Source: Brevibacterium sp. JSBI002 | Lineage (GTDB): Bacteria > Actinomycetota > Actinomycetes > Actinomycetales > Brevibacteriaceae | Assembly: GCF_026013965.1 (NCBI RefSeq) | Contig: NZ_CP110341.1 | Span: 62,001 to 126,000 of the forward strand | Reading direction: 5' to 3' | DNA length: 64,000 bases | Shown: positions 7,446-15,714 of the stretch, piece after piece | How positions within the stretch are numbered: the first letter of the stretch is position 1 | Layout: the number at the start of each line of letters is the position of its first letter | Notes under the pieces: model-generated | Databases searched by the model: none | The model's input: the letters and a program-made list of their open reading frames with translations, nothing else | What the model was told of the DNA's origin: nothing | Translations under genes and position numbers: made by a program

Positions 7446-9635
7446 ATGAAGGATCCTCAGGATCCGGGCAACAGCGGTCTCGAGCGTGCCTCGAATGAAT
7501 CAGTCTCCGGTTTCCCCGCCGCATCGGCGGATCCCTCTTCTTCGCCACAGGTCCCTCTGATCGGCCCCGACTCGCCCCGTCGTCTCGACGTCGACCCCGA
7601 CTCGCCGATGGCCGTGGTCGTCAGTCTGTCTCAATTGAGCACGGGAGTTCGCCTCGCCGAATTCCAAGCCGTCGCGGGCCTGTTTCTGACCGATGTCATT
7701 GAGAAGCTCCGTTACGCCGAGGGCGACAAGATCTACTATCACGCAACGTTCTCTGAGACGGCTGGCCGCTTCATCACGGCACGTGACGGACTGCCGCCCA
7801 AGGAGGACGACTTCGTGGACCCGTGGACATCCACCGGCTTCGTTCTCGAAGACCGCGAAGTCGTCGGGTCTGATGACACTGATTCTTCCACCGGCACTGC
7901 CACGGGCGACAGCGAAACCGGGGAGAGCATCGTCGATCAGCCACTTGCTCCGCCGGCAGCCCCGCTTCCGAACTTTCCCAAATTCGGACTGCACAAATCC
8001 TTCAACAGCTGGGTCCATGATCTTGCTGCTCGCGAAGAGATCGCCGAATTGACCGCGGTCCTCGGCTCGTCGAGCGACGGTGCCTACAACGAGATCACGA
8101 ACGCCGTCACACTGGCGTTCGGCCTGCCGAAGTTCCTGCAGCGCTGCCTGGCCGGTGAGTTCACGATCGAACACGTGCTTGCCGCGACCCGTGCCATCAA
8201 AGACGTCGCCTTTGAGTATCTGCCCCGTCTCGATGCCTACCTGGGCGACCGTCGTGCCGATATCACCCTGGAGACCTTCAGGAAGTCGCTGAACCTCAAG
8301 ATCGCGGCGATCGTGCCTGTCGACGACCGGGCCGAGCTGGCCAAGAAGCGTCGCCGGGTTGACATCATGAATTACCCCGACGGCACCGCCTCGGTGACCC
8401 TGTCCGGACCCGCCGTGGAACTCAACGCCTTCTACCTGCGCATCGAGGCCTTCGCCCGGGCGATCCGCAATGGCAACATCTCAGCACTCACCGAAGAGAG
8501 CACCGCCGGCCTCGAGGTTGCCGACCAAGACAGCATCGCCGCCCTGATGTTCGACATCGCCACGCGAGCGACCCCGCAGATGAGCATCGCCGTGACGACG
8601 CACGACACCACGACCGGTGAGACCACCACCAACGAGATCGCTCTCGAGACTGCCGACGATTCCGACCCCATGGCTCCGATCACCGCATCCGCGGTCGATC
8701 GCACCGCGCAGACTGTGCAGCGCGAAGCGGTAGCGGCAGCCAGCACCGGGGTCGACGTGAAGACCACCATCAAGCTCGTCATGCCCACCCACGGACAATG
8801 GGTGCGAGAGCAGGCGAAGATGATGGTGACGGTCCCATATCTCACCGCGGTGGGAAAGTCGGAGCTGCCGGGAACGTTCTCCGACGGCACCCCGGTGCCG
8901 CCCGACGCAGCACGGGCTCTCGCAGGTGAGAGCCGCACTTGGCACCGGATCCTCACCGATCCCGCCACCGGGACACCGATCGATGCCCGCTCACGCAGCT
9001 ACCACATCCCGGCAGAAGTGCGCGCGCCCTTGGTCGGCAAATGGCAGTCCTGCACTGCTCCGGGGTGCACCCGACGAGCGGAGATCTCGGAAGTCGACCA
9101 CATCATTCCGTTCGACCATGCCGATCCGGCCCGAGGCGGTCAGACGACGTTCGAGAACCTCCATCCGCTGTGCAAACCCGACCACCAGGCGAAGACCGAC
9201 CGCAGGTTCTCCGTGCGAATGACCGAGGACGGGGCAGTGGAGTACTCCTTCACCCGCGGAGTAGTCGCAACAATGTATCCACCGGACAACCCGATCAACG
9301 CCGAGCATGCTCGACAGGTGGAGAACTTTGACCAACTGCCGAATCTGCTCGACCGGCAGAATCCCGTCGATGCTGAGCAGCTTCGCGACGTCGGAAATCT
9401 GGGCCCAGCCGGACGACTCGACAATACAGATGCATTTCGCCCTCCTGAACCAGAGGGCCACACCGCAACAGGGGACTCCGAACCAGTAGCCTCCGAGCCA
9501 AGGGACTCCAGACCAGGCTCCAGGGAACGAGGGGACAAGTGTGCCCCGAGCGCTGGCGCCAAGCCCGTCTTGAGCGTCGGCCGGGAGCCCCCGTGGAACG
9601 ACTATTGGGACTCCGGAGATCCTCCCCCGTTCTGA
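7446..9635 (+). CDS. DUF222 / HNH endonuclease domain protein (13E12-type)
   Basis: 729 residues. The long central region matches the DUF222 type found in 13E12-repeat proteins of actinobacteria. An HNH nuclease domain sits at about 535-580: CTAPGCTRRAEISEVDHIIPF supplies the first zinc cysteines and the DH of the active site, followed by NLHPLCKPDHQAKT with the Asn, Cys and last His. The C-terminal 120 residues are polar and look disordered. These proteins are multi-copy in many actinobacterial genomes; their biological role is unknown and they are not proven mobile. ATG at 7446 follows a GGCGGCGAG stretch. Confidence 0.9.
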   Translation: MKDPQDPGNSGLERASNESVSGFPAASADPSSSPQVPLIGPDSPRRLDVDPDSPMAVVVSLSQLSTGVRLAEFQAVAGLFLTDVIEKLRYAEGDKIYYHATFSETAGRFITARDGLPPKEDDFVDPWTSTGFVLEDREVVGSDDTDSSTGTATGDSETGESIVDQPLAPPAAPLPNFPKFGLHKSFNSWVHDLAAREEIAELTAVLGSSSDGAYNEITNAVTLAFGLPKFLQRCLAGEFTIEHVLAATRAIKDVAFEYLPRLDAYLGDRRADITLETFRKSLNLKIAAIVPVDDRAELAKKRRRVDIMNYPDGTASVTLSGPAVELNAFYLRIEAFARAIRNGNISALTEESTAGLEVADQDSIAALMFDIATRATPQMSIAVTTHDTTTGETTTNEIALETADDSDPMAPITASAVDRTAQTVQREAVAAASTGVDVKTTIKLVMPTHGQWVREQAKMMVTVPYLTAVGKSELPGTFSDGTPVPPDAARALAGESRTWHRILTDPATGTPIDARSRSYHIPAEVRAPLVGKWQSCTAPGCTRRAEISEVDHIIPFDHADPARGGQTTFENLHPLCKPDHQAKTDRRFSVRMTEDGAVEYSFTRGVVATMYPPDNPINAEHARQVENFDQLPNLLDRQNPVDAEQLRDVGNLGPAGRLDNTDAFRPPEPEGHTATGDSEPVASEPRDSRPGSRERGDKCAPSAGAKPVLSVGREPPWNDYWDSGDPPPF

Positions 9636-9707
9636 CGGCGGGTCCGTTCTGACGGCGAACCCTTTCTGACGACCAGCCCGATCTGACTGCAGCCCGAAAT
9701 CGCACGA

Positions 9708-9746
9708 GGCCCCGGACGCGCGCCTTCGCAGGCGGCGGCCGGGGCC
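9708..9746. terminator. Hairpin between convergent HNH and permease genes
   Basis: GGCCCCGG (9708-9715) pairs with CCGGGGCC (9739-9746), with an inner CGCC/GGCG stem (9721-9724 / 9731-9734). It sits between two convergent stops and is likely a bidirectional terminator. Confidence 0.65.
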
Positions 9747-9783
9747 CAAGCGGTGTAACCGAGCCTAATTGGCGTATCCGGTT

Positions 9784-11394
9784 TTAGGTCCCGTCCTCGG
9801 CGATGAGGCGGCGGACGTCTTCCTGGGTGCGCACCTCACCCTTCTGGGCGGCGTCGACGACCTTCTCATGCTGCTCCTCGGTGACGACGGGAACTTCTTC
9901 ACCGTTGCAATCGACGATCTTGCCGTCCTTGACGGTATCGCCTTCATAGAGGATGGCTTCGTTGTCGATGAGGCGCTGCAGCTCTTCCTTGCGGATGACC
10001 CGTCCGGTGCCGGCCACGAAGACCGATCGGTCGGAGCGATCCTTCGTCTTCACACCGATGTGGTTGAAGATGAGGTTGAGCAGCACGGCCATGAGAGTGG
10101 CCGAGGAGATGCCCGAGTGCAGGATGATGCCGACCCAATCCGGGAAGGCGTTGTAGAAGTCGGGCTCGACGACCGGGATGATGCCGAAGGCCAGCGAGAC
10201 CGCCACGATGATCATATTGAGGTTACCCTCGTACTCGACCTTCGACAGCGTGCGGATGCCCGACGCGGCGACCGTGCCGAACAGGACGATGCCCGCGCCG
10301 CCGAGAACCGGAGTCGGCACTGCGGCAATCAACCCGCCCATCACCGGCAGCAGACCGAGCACCACGAGGATCGCACCGCCGGCAGTGACGACGAAGCGCG
10401 ACTTCACTCCCGTGATAGCGACCAGACCGACGTTCTGCGCAAAAGCCGACTGCGTGAAGGAGTTGAAGATCGGCGAGACCGCCGAGGACAGCATGTCAGC
10501 GCGCAGACCCGAAGCGATGCGCTTGGAGTCGACCTTCGTATCGACGATCTCTCCGACGGCGATGATGTCCGCAGTCGTCTCGGCGAAGGTGACGATGATG
10601 ACGATGAACATCGAGATGATCGCCGCTGCCGAGAATGTCGGCATACCGAAGGCGAACGGCTCGGGGAACGCGAAGATGCCGCGATCGAGTACATGGGAGA
10701 AATCGGCCCAGCCGAAGATGAGGCAGCCGATGGTGCCGATGATGATGGCCAGCAGAATCGACAGCTGGGAGATCATCGCGACGGGAATCCGGCTGAGGAT
10801 GAGCACGATCGCCAGGGTGACCACGGCGATGAGGATATTGCGCGCGCTGCCATAGTCGGCGGCCTCGGCGTCCCCGCCCATGGCCCAGCCTGCGGCCACG
10901 GGCATGAGTGACAGACCGATCGTGGTGATGACCGTTCCGGTGACCACCGGCGGGAAGAACTTCACGATGAGTGCGAACGCCGGAGCGACGATCAGACCGA
11001 TCACCGAGGCGACCAGCACCGATCCGAAGACCGCAGGAAGACCGTCGCCACCGGCCAGAATGGACGTCATCGTGGCGACACCGGCGAACGAGACGCCCTG
11101 GACCAGCGGCAGCTGCGAGCCGAAGAACGGCACACCGACCGACTGCAGAATCGTTGCGAGACCACCGACGAACAGACAGGAGGCGATGAGGAGGCTGATG
11201 CCGTTGCCGTCGAGACCGGCGGCATTGCCGATGATGAGGGGAACGGCGATGATTCCGCCGTACATGGTGAGCACGTGTTGCAGACCGTAGGCGAACGAGC
11301 TGCCGACGGAAAGCCGTTCGTCCTCCGGACGGGCCGGCTTGCTCGCGGCCGCGGACTTGCGGTCGTTGCTGGGTGACTGATGGGATACCGACAT
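9784..11394 (-). CDS. NCS2 family purine (xanthine/uric acid-type) permease
   Basis: 536 residues with about 12-14 membrane helices. The NCS2 signature is present: QNVGLVAITGVKSR at about 320-333, plus the helix-1 LQHVLTMYGG and the PLVQGVSFAG segment. NCS2 carriers import xanthine, urate, guanine or uracil with protons or sodium. The divergent neighbour is an 8-oxoguanine-deaminase-like enzyme, which supports a purine rather than uracil substrate (inference). A hydrophilic C-terminal tail of about 90 residues after the last helix, with VVTEEQHEKVVDAAQ, is longer than usual. ATG at 11394; the 449-base gap to the deaminase holds several dyads. Confidence 0.9.
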   Translation of the reverse strand: MSVSHQSPSNDRKSAAASKPARPEDERLSVGSSFAYGLQHVLTMYGGIIAVPLIIGNAAGLDGNGISLLIASCLFVGGLATILQSVGVPFFGSQLPLVQGVSFAGVATMTSILAGGDGLPAVFGSVLVASVIGLIVAPAFALIVKFFPPVVTGTVITTIGLSLMPVAAGWAMGGDAEAADYGSARNILIAVVTLAIVLILSRIPVAMISQLSILLAIIIGTIGCLIFGWADFSHVLDRGIFAFPEPFAFGMPTFSAAAIISMFIVIIVTFAETTADIIAVGEIVDTKVDSKRIASGLRADMLSSAVSPIFNSFTQSAFAQNVGLVAITGVKSRFVVTAGGAILVVLGLLPVMGGLIAAVPTPVLGGAGIVLFGTVAASGIRTLSKVEYEGNLNMIIVAVSLAFGIIPVVEPDFYNAFPDWVGIILHSGISSATLMAVLLNLIFNHIGVKTKDRSDRSVFVAGTGRVIRKEELQRLIDNEAILYEGDTVKDGKIVDCNGEEVPVVTEEQHEKVVDAAQKGEVRTQEDVRRLIAEDGT

Positions 11395-11500
11395 CTATCT
11401 CTCCATTGAGTGCGTCCTCGGGCGAAGACCTCACGGTGACTGACCGACCTCAGTGGCCGGTGTAGCGTGCGAGCGGGCATCAGATCGACCGAGGGATCGG

Positions 11501-11606
11501 TTGCATAATTCCGTTATGCGAAAGGAAATTTCCTTATCGCAAAACTCTAAAGGAATACCATTTGCGCCGCAAGCCATTTTAGTGACCCGCGGCACATGTT
11601 AGAGTT
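11501..11606. promoter_or_regulatory. Divergent control region with stacked palindromes
   Basis: The permease-deaminase intergenic region is A+T-rich here. It contains TTGCATAA (11501-11508) facing TTATGC (11514-11519), a perfect 14-bp palindrome AAGGAAATTTCCTT (11522-11535) inside a looser TGCG...CGCA dyad (11517-11540), and AACTCTAA (11543-11550) mirrored by TTAGAGTT (11599-11606). These are likely operator and promoter elements for purine uptake and catabolism. The regulator is not encoded in the window. Confidence 0.5.
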
Positions 11607-11843
11607 CACGGCAGTCGTGTACCCATCCCTCGACAATCTACTGATCGTTCGCTCAGTTCGATGGTTGTGCATCATCGTACCGTCTCGCCGACCAGTGGGT
11701 ACAGTCGGGGATCCCGGATGGGATACCGACCGGCGGAGCAGCAGACGCCGGAAAACCTGAGCTGGTGGCGTCGGCCCCAGTTCTGTCGCCACTGACCAAT
11801 AGTGCGCGCTCGTCGCGCACGGTTCAAGAGGAAAGGCGACACG

Positions 11844-13424
11844 ATGACCGACATCAACAAAACCGGCACACCGTCAGCAGGAAGTTCCTCGGCTCCAGGG
11901 AGTTTCTCGGCACCGGGAAGCTCCCTGACTACGGGAGACCGCGCATCGAGGAACTCCCAACTGTCAGGGAACTCCCCGCGGCCGGGGGACCCTCCGGCGT
12001 CCGCGAACTCATCGACAGCGCGACTGTGGCTGCGCGATCCGCTGGCAGTCCACCTCGGTGTCGGTGTCGATCCGAACCGGGCGGCGCGGGGAATCGTCAT
12101 CGATCGGACAACAGGGACCATCGTCGAACTCGTCCCGGCCGGTGGTGAACCCACCTCCTGCGGAGCCGAAGGGACCGCGGCCTCCGGGGAGAATCTCGAA
12201 GTCATCGACGCCTCAGCGCATGTCATCACGCCCGGGCTGATCAATACGCATCATCACTTCTACCAGACGCTGACCCGTGCATGGGCGCCCGTCGCCGACC
12301 TGCCCCTGTTCGGGTGGCTGCAGAACCTCTACCCGGTCTGGGCCAGGCTGACCCCGCGGGCGCTCGAACTCGCCACGACCGTGGCGATGGCCGAACTCCT
12401 CGAATCCGGATGCACGACCGCCGCCGACCACCACTATCTGTTCCCCACCGGCATGGACGAGGCCATCGACATCCAGGTCGACGTCGTCCGGAGACTCGGC
12501 ATGCGCGCCATGCTCACCCGCGGGTCGATGTCCCTGGGCGAGGACGACGGCGGACTGCCCCCGCAGCAGACCGTGCAGGATTCGGAAGTCATCCTCGACG
12601 ATTCCCGTCGCCTCGTCGAGACCTACCATCAGCGAGGGCCCGGCGCTCAGATCCAGATCGGCTTCGCCCCGTGCTCCCCGTTCTCCGTGACCACCGAGCT
12701 CATGCGCGAGTCCGCCGCGCTCGCCGCGGAACTCGATGTCCGTCTCCACACCCACCTGGCCGAGACCATCGACGAAGAGGACTTCTGCCGCGAGACCTTC
12801 GGCCTGCGCACCGTCGACTACCTCGAATCCGTCGGCTGGCTGGGGGAGCGGACCTGGTTGGCGCACGGTGTGCACTTCGACGATTCGGAGATCGGCCGCC
12901 TCGGCGCCGCCGGGGTCTCCGTCGCCCACTGCCCGACCTCGAACATGCGGCTGGCCTCGGGCATCGCCCGCGCCGTCGAACTCGAGGACGCCGGTGTCAA
13001 CGTCGGACTCGGCGTCGACGGATCCGCGTCGAATGACGCCTCGAACCTCATCCGCGAGGTCCGGCAGGCCCTCTACATCCAACGTCTGCGCTACGGCGCC
13101 GAGGTGGTCACCTGCGACCGCGCCCTCGACTGGGCGACCAAGGGATCGGCGGCGGCACTCGGCCGCGACGATCTCGGCACCATCGAGGTCGGAAGGCAGG
13201 CCGACCTCGCGATGTTCCGCCTCGACGGCCTCGCATTCTCCGGATCGCACGACCCGATCCCCGCGCTCGTCCTCTGCGGTGCGGAGAAGGCCGACCGGGT
13301 GATGGTCGGCGGTCAGTGGCGGGTCGTCGACGGCCACGCCATCGGCGCGGACGGATACGAAATCGACAAGGAAGCGCTCATCGCCGCACATCAGGAGGAG
13401 GCGCGCCGCCTCGTGGCGGGATGA
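11844..13424 (+). CDS. 8-oxoguanine deaminase-like amidohydrolase
   Basis: 526 residues, amidohydrolase superfamily. The metal site is seen as NTHHHFYQTL (about 133-142), HTHLAE, HGVHF and the Asp in GVDGSASND; the closing block RQADLAMFRLDGLAFSGSHDP is characteristic of 8-oxoguanine deaminases and related hydroxyatrazine-type hydrolases. The reaction would be hydrolytic loss of the 2-amino group of 8-oxoguanine to urate, or of a close analogue. The first 55 residues are a Ser/Pro/Gly-rich tail (SSSAPGSFSAPGSS) not found in the core family. ATG at 11844 has an AGAGGAAAGG site; an upstream GTG at 11802 is less supported. Divergent from the NCS2 permease, consistent with purine scavenging or breakdown. 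Confidence 0.8.
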   Translation: MTDINKTGTPSAGSSSAPGSFSAPGSSLTTGDRASRNSQLSGNSPRPGDPPASANSSTARLWLRDPLAVHLGVGVDPNRAARGIVIDRTTGTIVELVPAGGEPTSCGAEGTAASGENLEVIDASAHVITPGLINTHHHFYQTLTRAWAPVADLPLFGWLQNLYPVWARLTPRALELATTVAMAELLESGCTTAADHHYLFPTGMDEAIDIQVDVVRRLGMRAMLTRGSMSLGEDDGGLPPQQTVQDSEVILDDSRRLVETYHQRGPGAQIQIGFAPCSPFSVTTELMRESAALAAELDVRLHTHLAETIDEEDFCRETFGLRTVDYLESVGWLGERTWLAHGVHFDDSEIGRLGAAGVSVAHCPTSNMRLASGIARAVELEDAGVNVGLGVDGSASNDASNLIREVRQALYIQRLRYGAEVVTCDRALDWATKGSAAALGRDDLGTIEVGRQADLAMFRLDGLAFSGSHDPIPALVLCGAEKADRVMVGGQWRVVDGHAIGADGYEIDKEALIAAHQEEARRLVAG

Positions 13425-13502
13425 GGGCTGGGGCGGCGGTCGCCTCGGCGAACCTGATTTGAGGGCCGGTCGGGCCTTGGGCACAGATGGGCGGCCGGCC
13501 GC

Positions 13503-13988
13503 TCAGTCCTCGGGCTTGCGGAACACCTCGCGCAAGTGGTCGCCGGTGAGGAAGTCGCCGACGCCGATCATGACCACGCTGAACACGATCTGCTCGGTGA
13601 TCATCCAGACCGGGTAGAGGCCGGGGATCGCGGCCATGACGAGGGTGATGACGGGGAAGATCTGCGTGAACAGCCGCAGACGCTGGTATCCCCAGTAGAA
13701 GCCCTTCGTTGCGCGCCAGAAGAAGTAGAAGAGTGTCACGGTCATGCCGAGGACGACGATCGTGCGCATCCACACGGCGAACGGCACGGGCTCGCCGGCT
13801 CTGGCGATGAGCACTGCGTAGACCACGGCTCCGAAGCCGAGCACGAGTTCGAACCCGAGCAGCCAGGTGATCCACGCGAAGGCGCGTTTCGTCTTCGGGT
13901 GTTCGAGGCCGTCCGAGGGCACGACGATTCCGGCTTTCCTGCCGCCGGCGAGGCGGTCGATCTTCGTGAGCAGGTTCTCCATGGCCAT
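13503..13988 (-). CDS. Four-helix membrane protein of unknown function
   Basis: 161 residues. A basic N-terminus (KIDRLAGGRKAG) is followed by about four hydrophobic helices (WITWLLGFELVLGFGAVVYA, MRTIVVLGMTVTLFYFF, FPVITLVMAAIPGLYPVWM, IVFSVVMIGVGDFL) and a short charged tail. I recognise no domain or motif. ATG at 13988, with a second Met two codons later. It converges with the deaminase gene across 78 bases and is divergent from the DUF2871 gene at 14134. Conserved hydrophobic pattern and codon use argue for a real gene; function unknown. Confidence 0.7.
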   Translation of the reverse strand: MAMENLLTKIDRLAGGRKAGIVVPSDGLEHPKTKRAFAWITWLLGFELVLGFGAVVYAVLIARAGEPVPFAVWMRTIVVLGMTVTLFYFFWRATKGFYWGYQRLRLFTQIFPVITLVMAAIPGLYPVWMITEQIVFSVVMIGVGDFLTGDHLREVFRKPED

Positions 13989-14133
13989 GCCACCAGGCTA
14001 GCGGGATTGCCGGCTCCCGAACCGATTTTCCGGGCCTCAGTACCCTGTGTGATGGAGCATCAATCGAAAGTTGGGGATGGAGTTCAATCCTGTGGGTCAG
14101 GAAACCGCGCCCGCGCGCTGATGAAGTGGAAGT

Positions 14134-14616
14134 ATGAAGAAGATATTCGATGCAGCTTTCACGTACATGATCATCGGCGTCCTCTCGGGACTGTTCTACC
14201 GCGAGTTCACCAAGGCCAACGACTTCCCCTCCGGTGAGTTCACGCAGCTCGGCCTCGTCCACACCCACCTGCTCACACTCGGCTTCGTCGTCCTCCTCAT
14301 CGTCCTCGCCCTCGACAAGGTGTTCGGACTCTCCGGAACGAAGCTGTTCTCGTGGTTCTTCTGGCTCTACAACGTCGGCGTGATCCTCACAGCGGGGGCC
14401 ATGGTCTGGCACGGCTCGCTCACCGTCCTCGGCGAAGAGTCGAACGCCATGATCGCCGGAATCGCCGGCCTCGGCCACATCGCCCTGTCCGTCAGCCTCG
14501 TCCTGTTCTTCCTCGCCCTGCGCCGGAAGGTCGTGGGCGGCAAAGCTGTGGCCGGCAACGCCGCGACTGGCAAGGCTGTGACCGAAGGTGCGGAGGCGAC
14601 TTCGCCGTCGCGCTGA
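14134..14616 (+). CDS. DUF2871 membrane protein
   Basis: 160 residues, four hydrophobic helices. The opening KIFDAAFTYMIIGVLSGLFYREFTK and the block LGLVHTHLLTLGFVVLLIVLALDK are typical of DUF2871, a small family of actinobacterial and firmicute inner-membrane proteins. Conserved His residues (HTH, and HGSL in the third helix) could bind a metal or haem, but no function is established. The C-terminal tail (about 22 residues) is an Ala/Gly/Lys-rich low-complexity stretch built of similar KAVAGNAATGKAV units. ATG at 14134 follows a GAAGT-type site. Confidence 0.8.
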   Translation: MKKIFDAAFTYMIIGVLSGLFYREFTKANDFPSGEFTQLGLVHTHLLTLGFVVLLIVLALDKVFGLSGTKLFSWFFWLYNVGVILTAGAMVWHGSLTVLGEESNAMIAGIAGLGHIALSVSLVLFFLALRRKVVGGKAVAGNAATGKAVTEGAEATSPSR

Positions 14617-14705
14617 CCGGAACACCTTCGCCGAGGCGGTTGCATCCAACGACGTCACCGTCGGGGTGCGGGCCCGAAATCCTGCTGAGGGGTGACAATG
14701 GTGCC

Positions 14706-15488
14706 ATGAGCAGTGATTCCCAGCGCCGGGTGCGCATCCTCGCCATCGAACACGAACGTGGCACCGGACCGCAGCGGTTCGGTGAATGGCTGGCCGAAGC
14801 CGGCGCCGAGGTGGTGGTGACCCGTCCCTACCTCGGCGAGGTCATTCCGGAGCTCGGTACGTTCGACGCGCTCATCGTCCTCGGCGGATCCGCAGGGCCC
14901 ACCGAGGACGCTGAGAATCCCTGGTTCCCCGAGGTCAGGGACCTGCTTCGCCGGTCGATCACTGGGGAGTTCCCGAGCCTCAACATCTGTCTCGGTGGCG
15001 AGATGCTCGCTGTCGCCGGCGATGCTCCGATCACTCGGCGGGCACACCCGCAGATCGGGATCTACGAGCTGGGTGCCACCTCGGCGGGGGAAGCCGACCC
15101 GGTATTCGGGGCGCTGGCCAGTGGCGAGTCAGCTGGTGGGGCGACAACCGGTGCCGAGTCAACCAGCGGCACTGGGCTGCCGTCCGTGCTCTTCCATCAG
15201 GAGGAGATGGCGCTGCCGAACGGAGCCGAACTCCTCATCACCGGTTCCGACGCCCCGGTCCAGGCCTTCCGCCTCGGCGAATTCGCGTGGGGCACCCAAT
15301 TCCATCCGGAAACCGATGCCACACAGATCGTTCGCTGGCTGGACGGCAATGACTTGGCCCTGCCCGCAGGCAAGACCGAGGACTCGATCATCGCGGAGGT
15401 CGAGGCTCACGACGCAGCACTCACGGAAGCGGGCCGCCGCTTGGCCGGATCCTTCGTCGACTTCCTCTCCGCTCGGCAGCACGGATAA
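14706..15488 (+). CDS. Class I glutamine amidotransferase-like protein
   Basis: 260 residues in a GATase1 fold, of the GMP-synthase-like stand-alone type. Nucleophile Cys95 lies in NICLGGEMLA, oxyanion-region glycines in VLGGSAGPTED, and the catalytic pair in QFHPET (His200, Glu202). The usual consensus around the Cys is GxCLG(A/H)Q; here GGE replaces G(A/H)Q, a mild variation. Such proteins hydrolyse glutamine or, when free-standing, gamma-glutamyl compounds (for example polyamine catabolism). A Gly/Ser/Thr-rich loop at about 138-158 looks inserted. ATG at 14706; longer upstream frames have no homology. Confidence 0.85.
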   Translation: MSSDSQRRVRILAIEHERGTGPQRFGEWLAEAGAEVVVTRPYLGEVIPELGTFDALIVLGGSAGPTEDAENPWFPEVRDLLRRSITGEFPSLNICLGGEMLAVAGDAPITRRAHPQIGIYELGATSAGEADPVFGALASGESAGGATTGAESTSGTGLPSVLFHQEEMALPNGAELLITGSDAPVQAFRLGEFAWGTQFHPETDATQIVRWLDGNDLALPAGKTEDSIIAEVEAHDAALTEAGRRLAGSFVDFLSARQHG

Positions 15489-15624
15489 GTCTGTCCGGCG
15501 GATAGGAGAGTGCAGTCCGATGGGCGAGGAGACGCTGCTCACTGGTCAGGGGAGTTGGGGAAGTCCTTGAAAACTCAAGAAATTGTGAGAACCCTCAGAG
15601 CCACGCACTTTTCCTGAGCGATCG

Positions 15625-15653
15625 CTGACACTTACCTATCCGGTTGCTACGTT
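15625..15653 (+). promoter_or_regulatory. Promoter of the AGCS symporter
   Basis: CTGACA (15625-15630), exactly 17 bases, then TACGTT (15648-15653). The predicted start of transcription near 15660 lies downstream of the in-frame TTG at 15652, favouring the ATG at 15715. Confidence 0.55.
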
Positions 15654-15714
15654 GATGACAGGTGCCGGTCCCGGACCAACCCTCCGGACGAAACGCAATG
15701 ACGCGCCCGCAGAT

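Noticed and set aside
7446..9635. HNH gene as an intein, group II intron or complete mobile element
   Set aside because: No splice junctions, reverse transcriptase, terminal repeats or integrase; it matches free-standing DUF222/HNH proteins.
11395..11843. Purine riboswitch upstream of the permease
   Set aside because: No three-way junction or conserved loop sequences; the structure seen is palindromic DNA, better read as operators.
15489..15714. Glycine riboswitch before the AGCS symporter
   Set aside because: The promoter leaves a leader of only about 55 bases, too short, and no conserved riboswitch core is seen.
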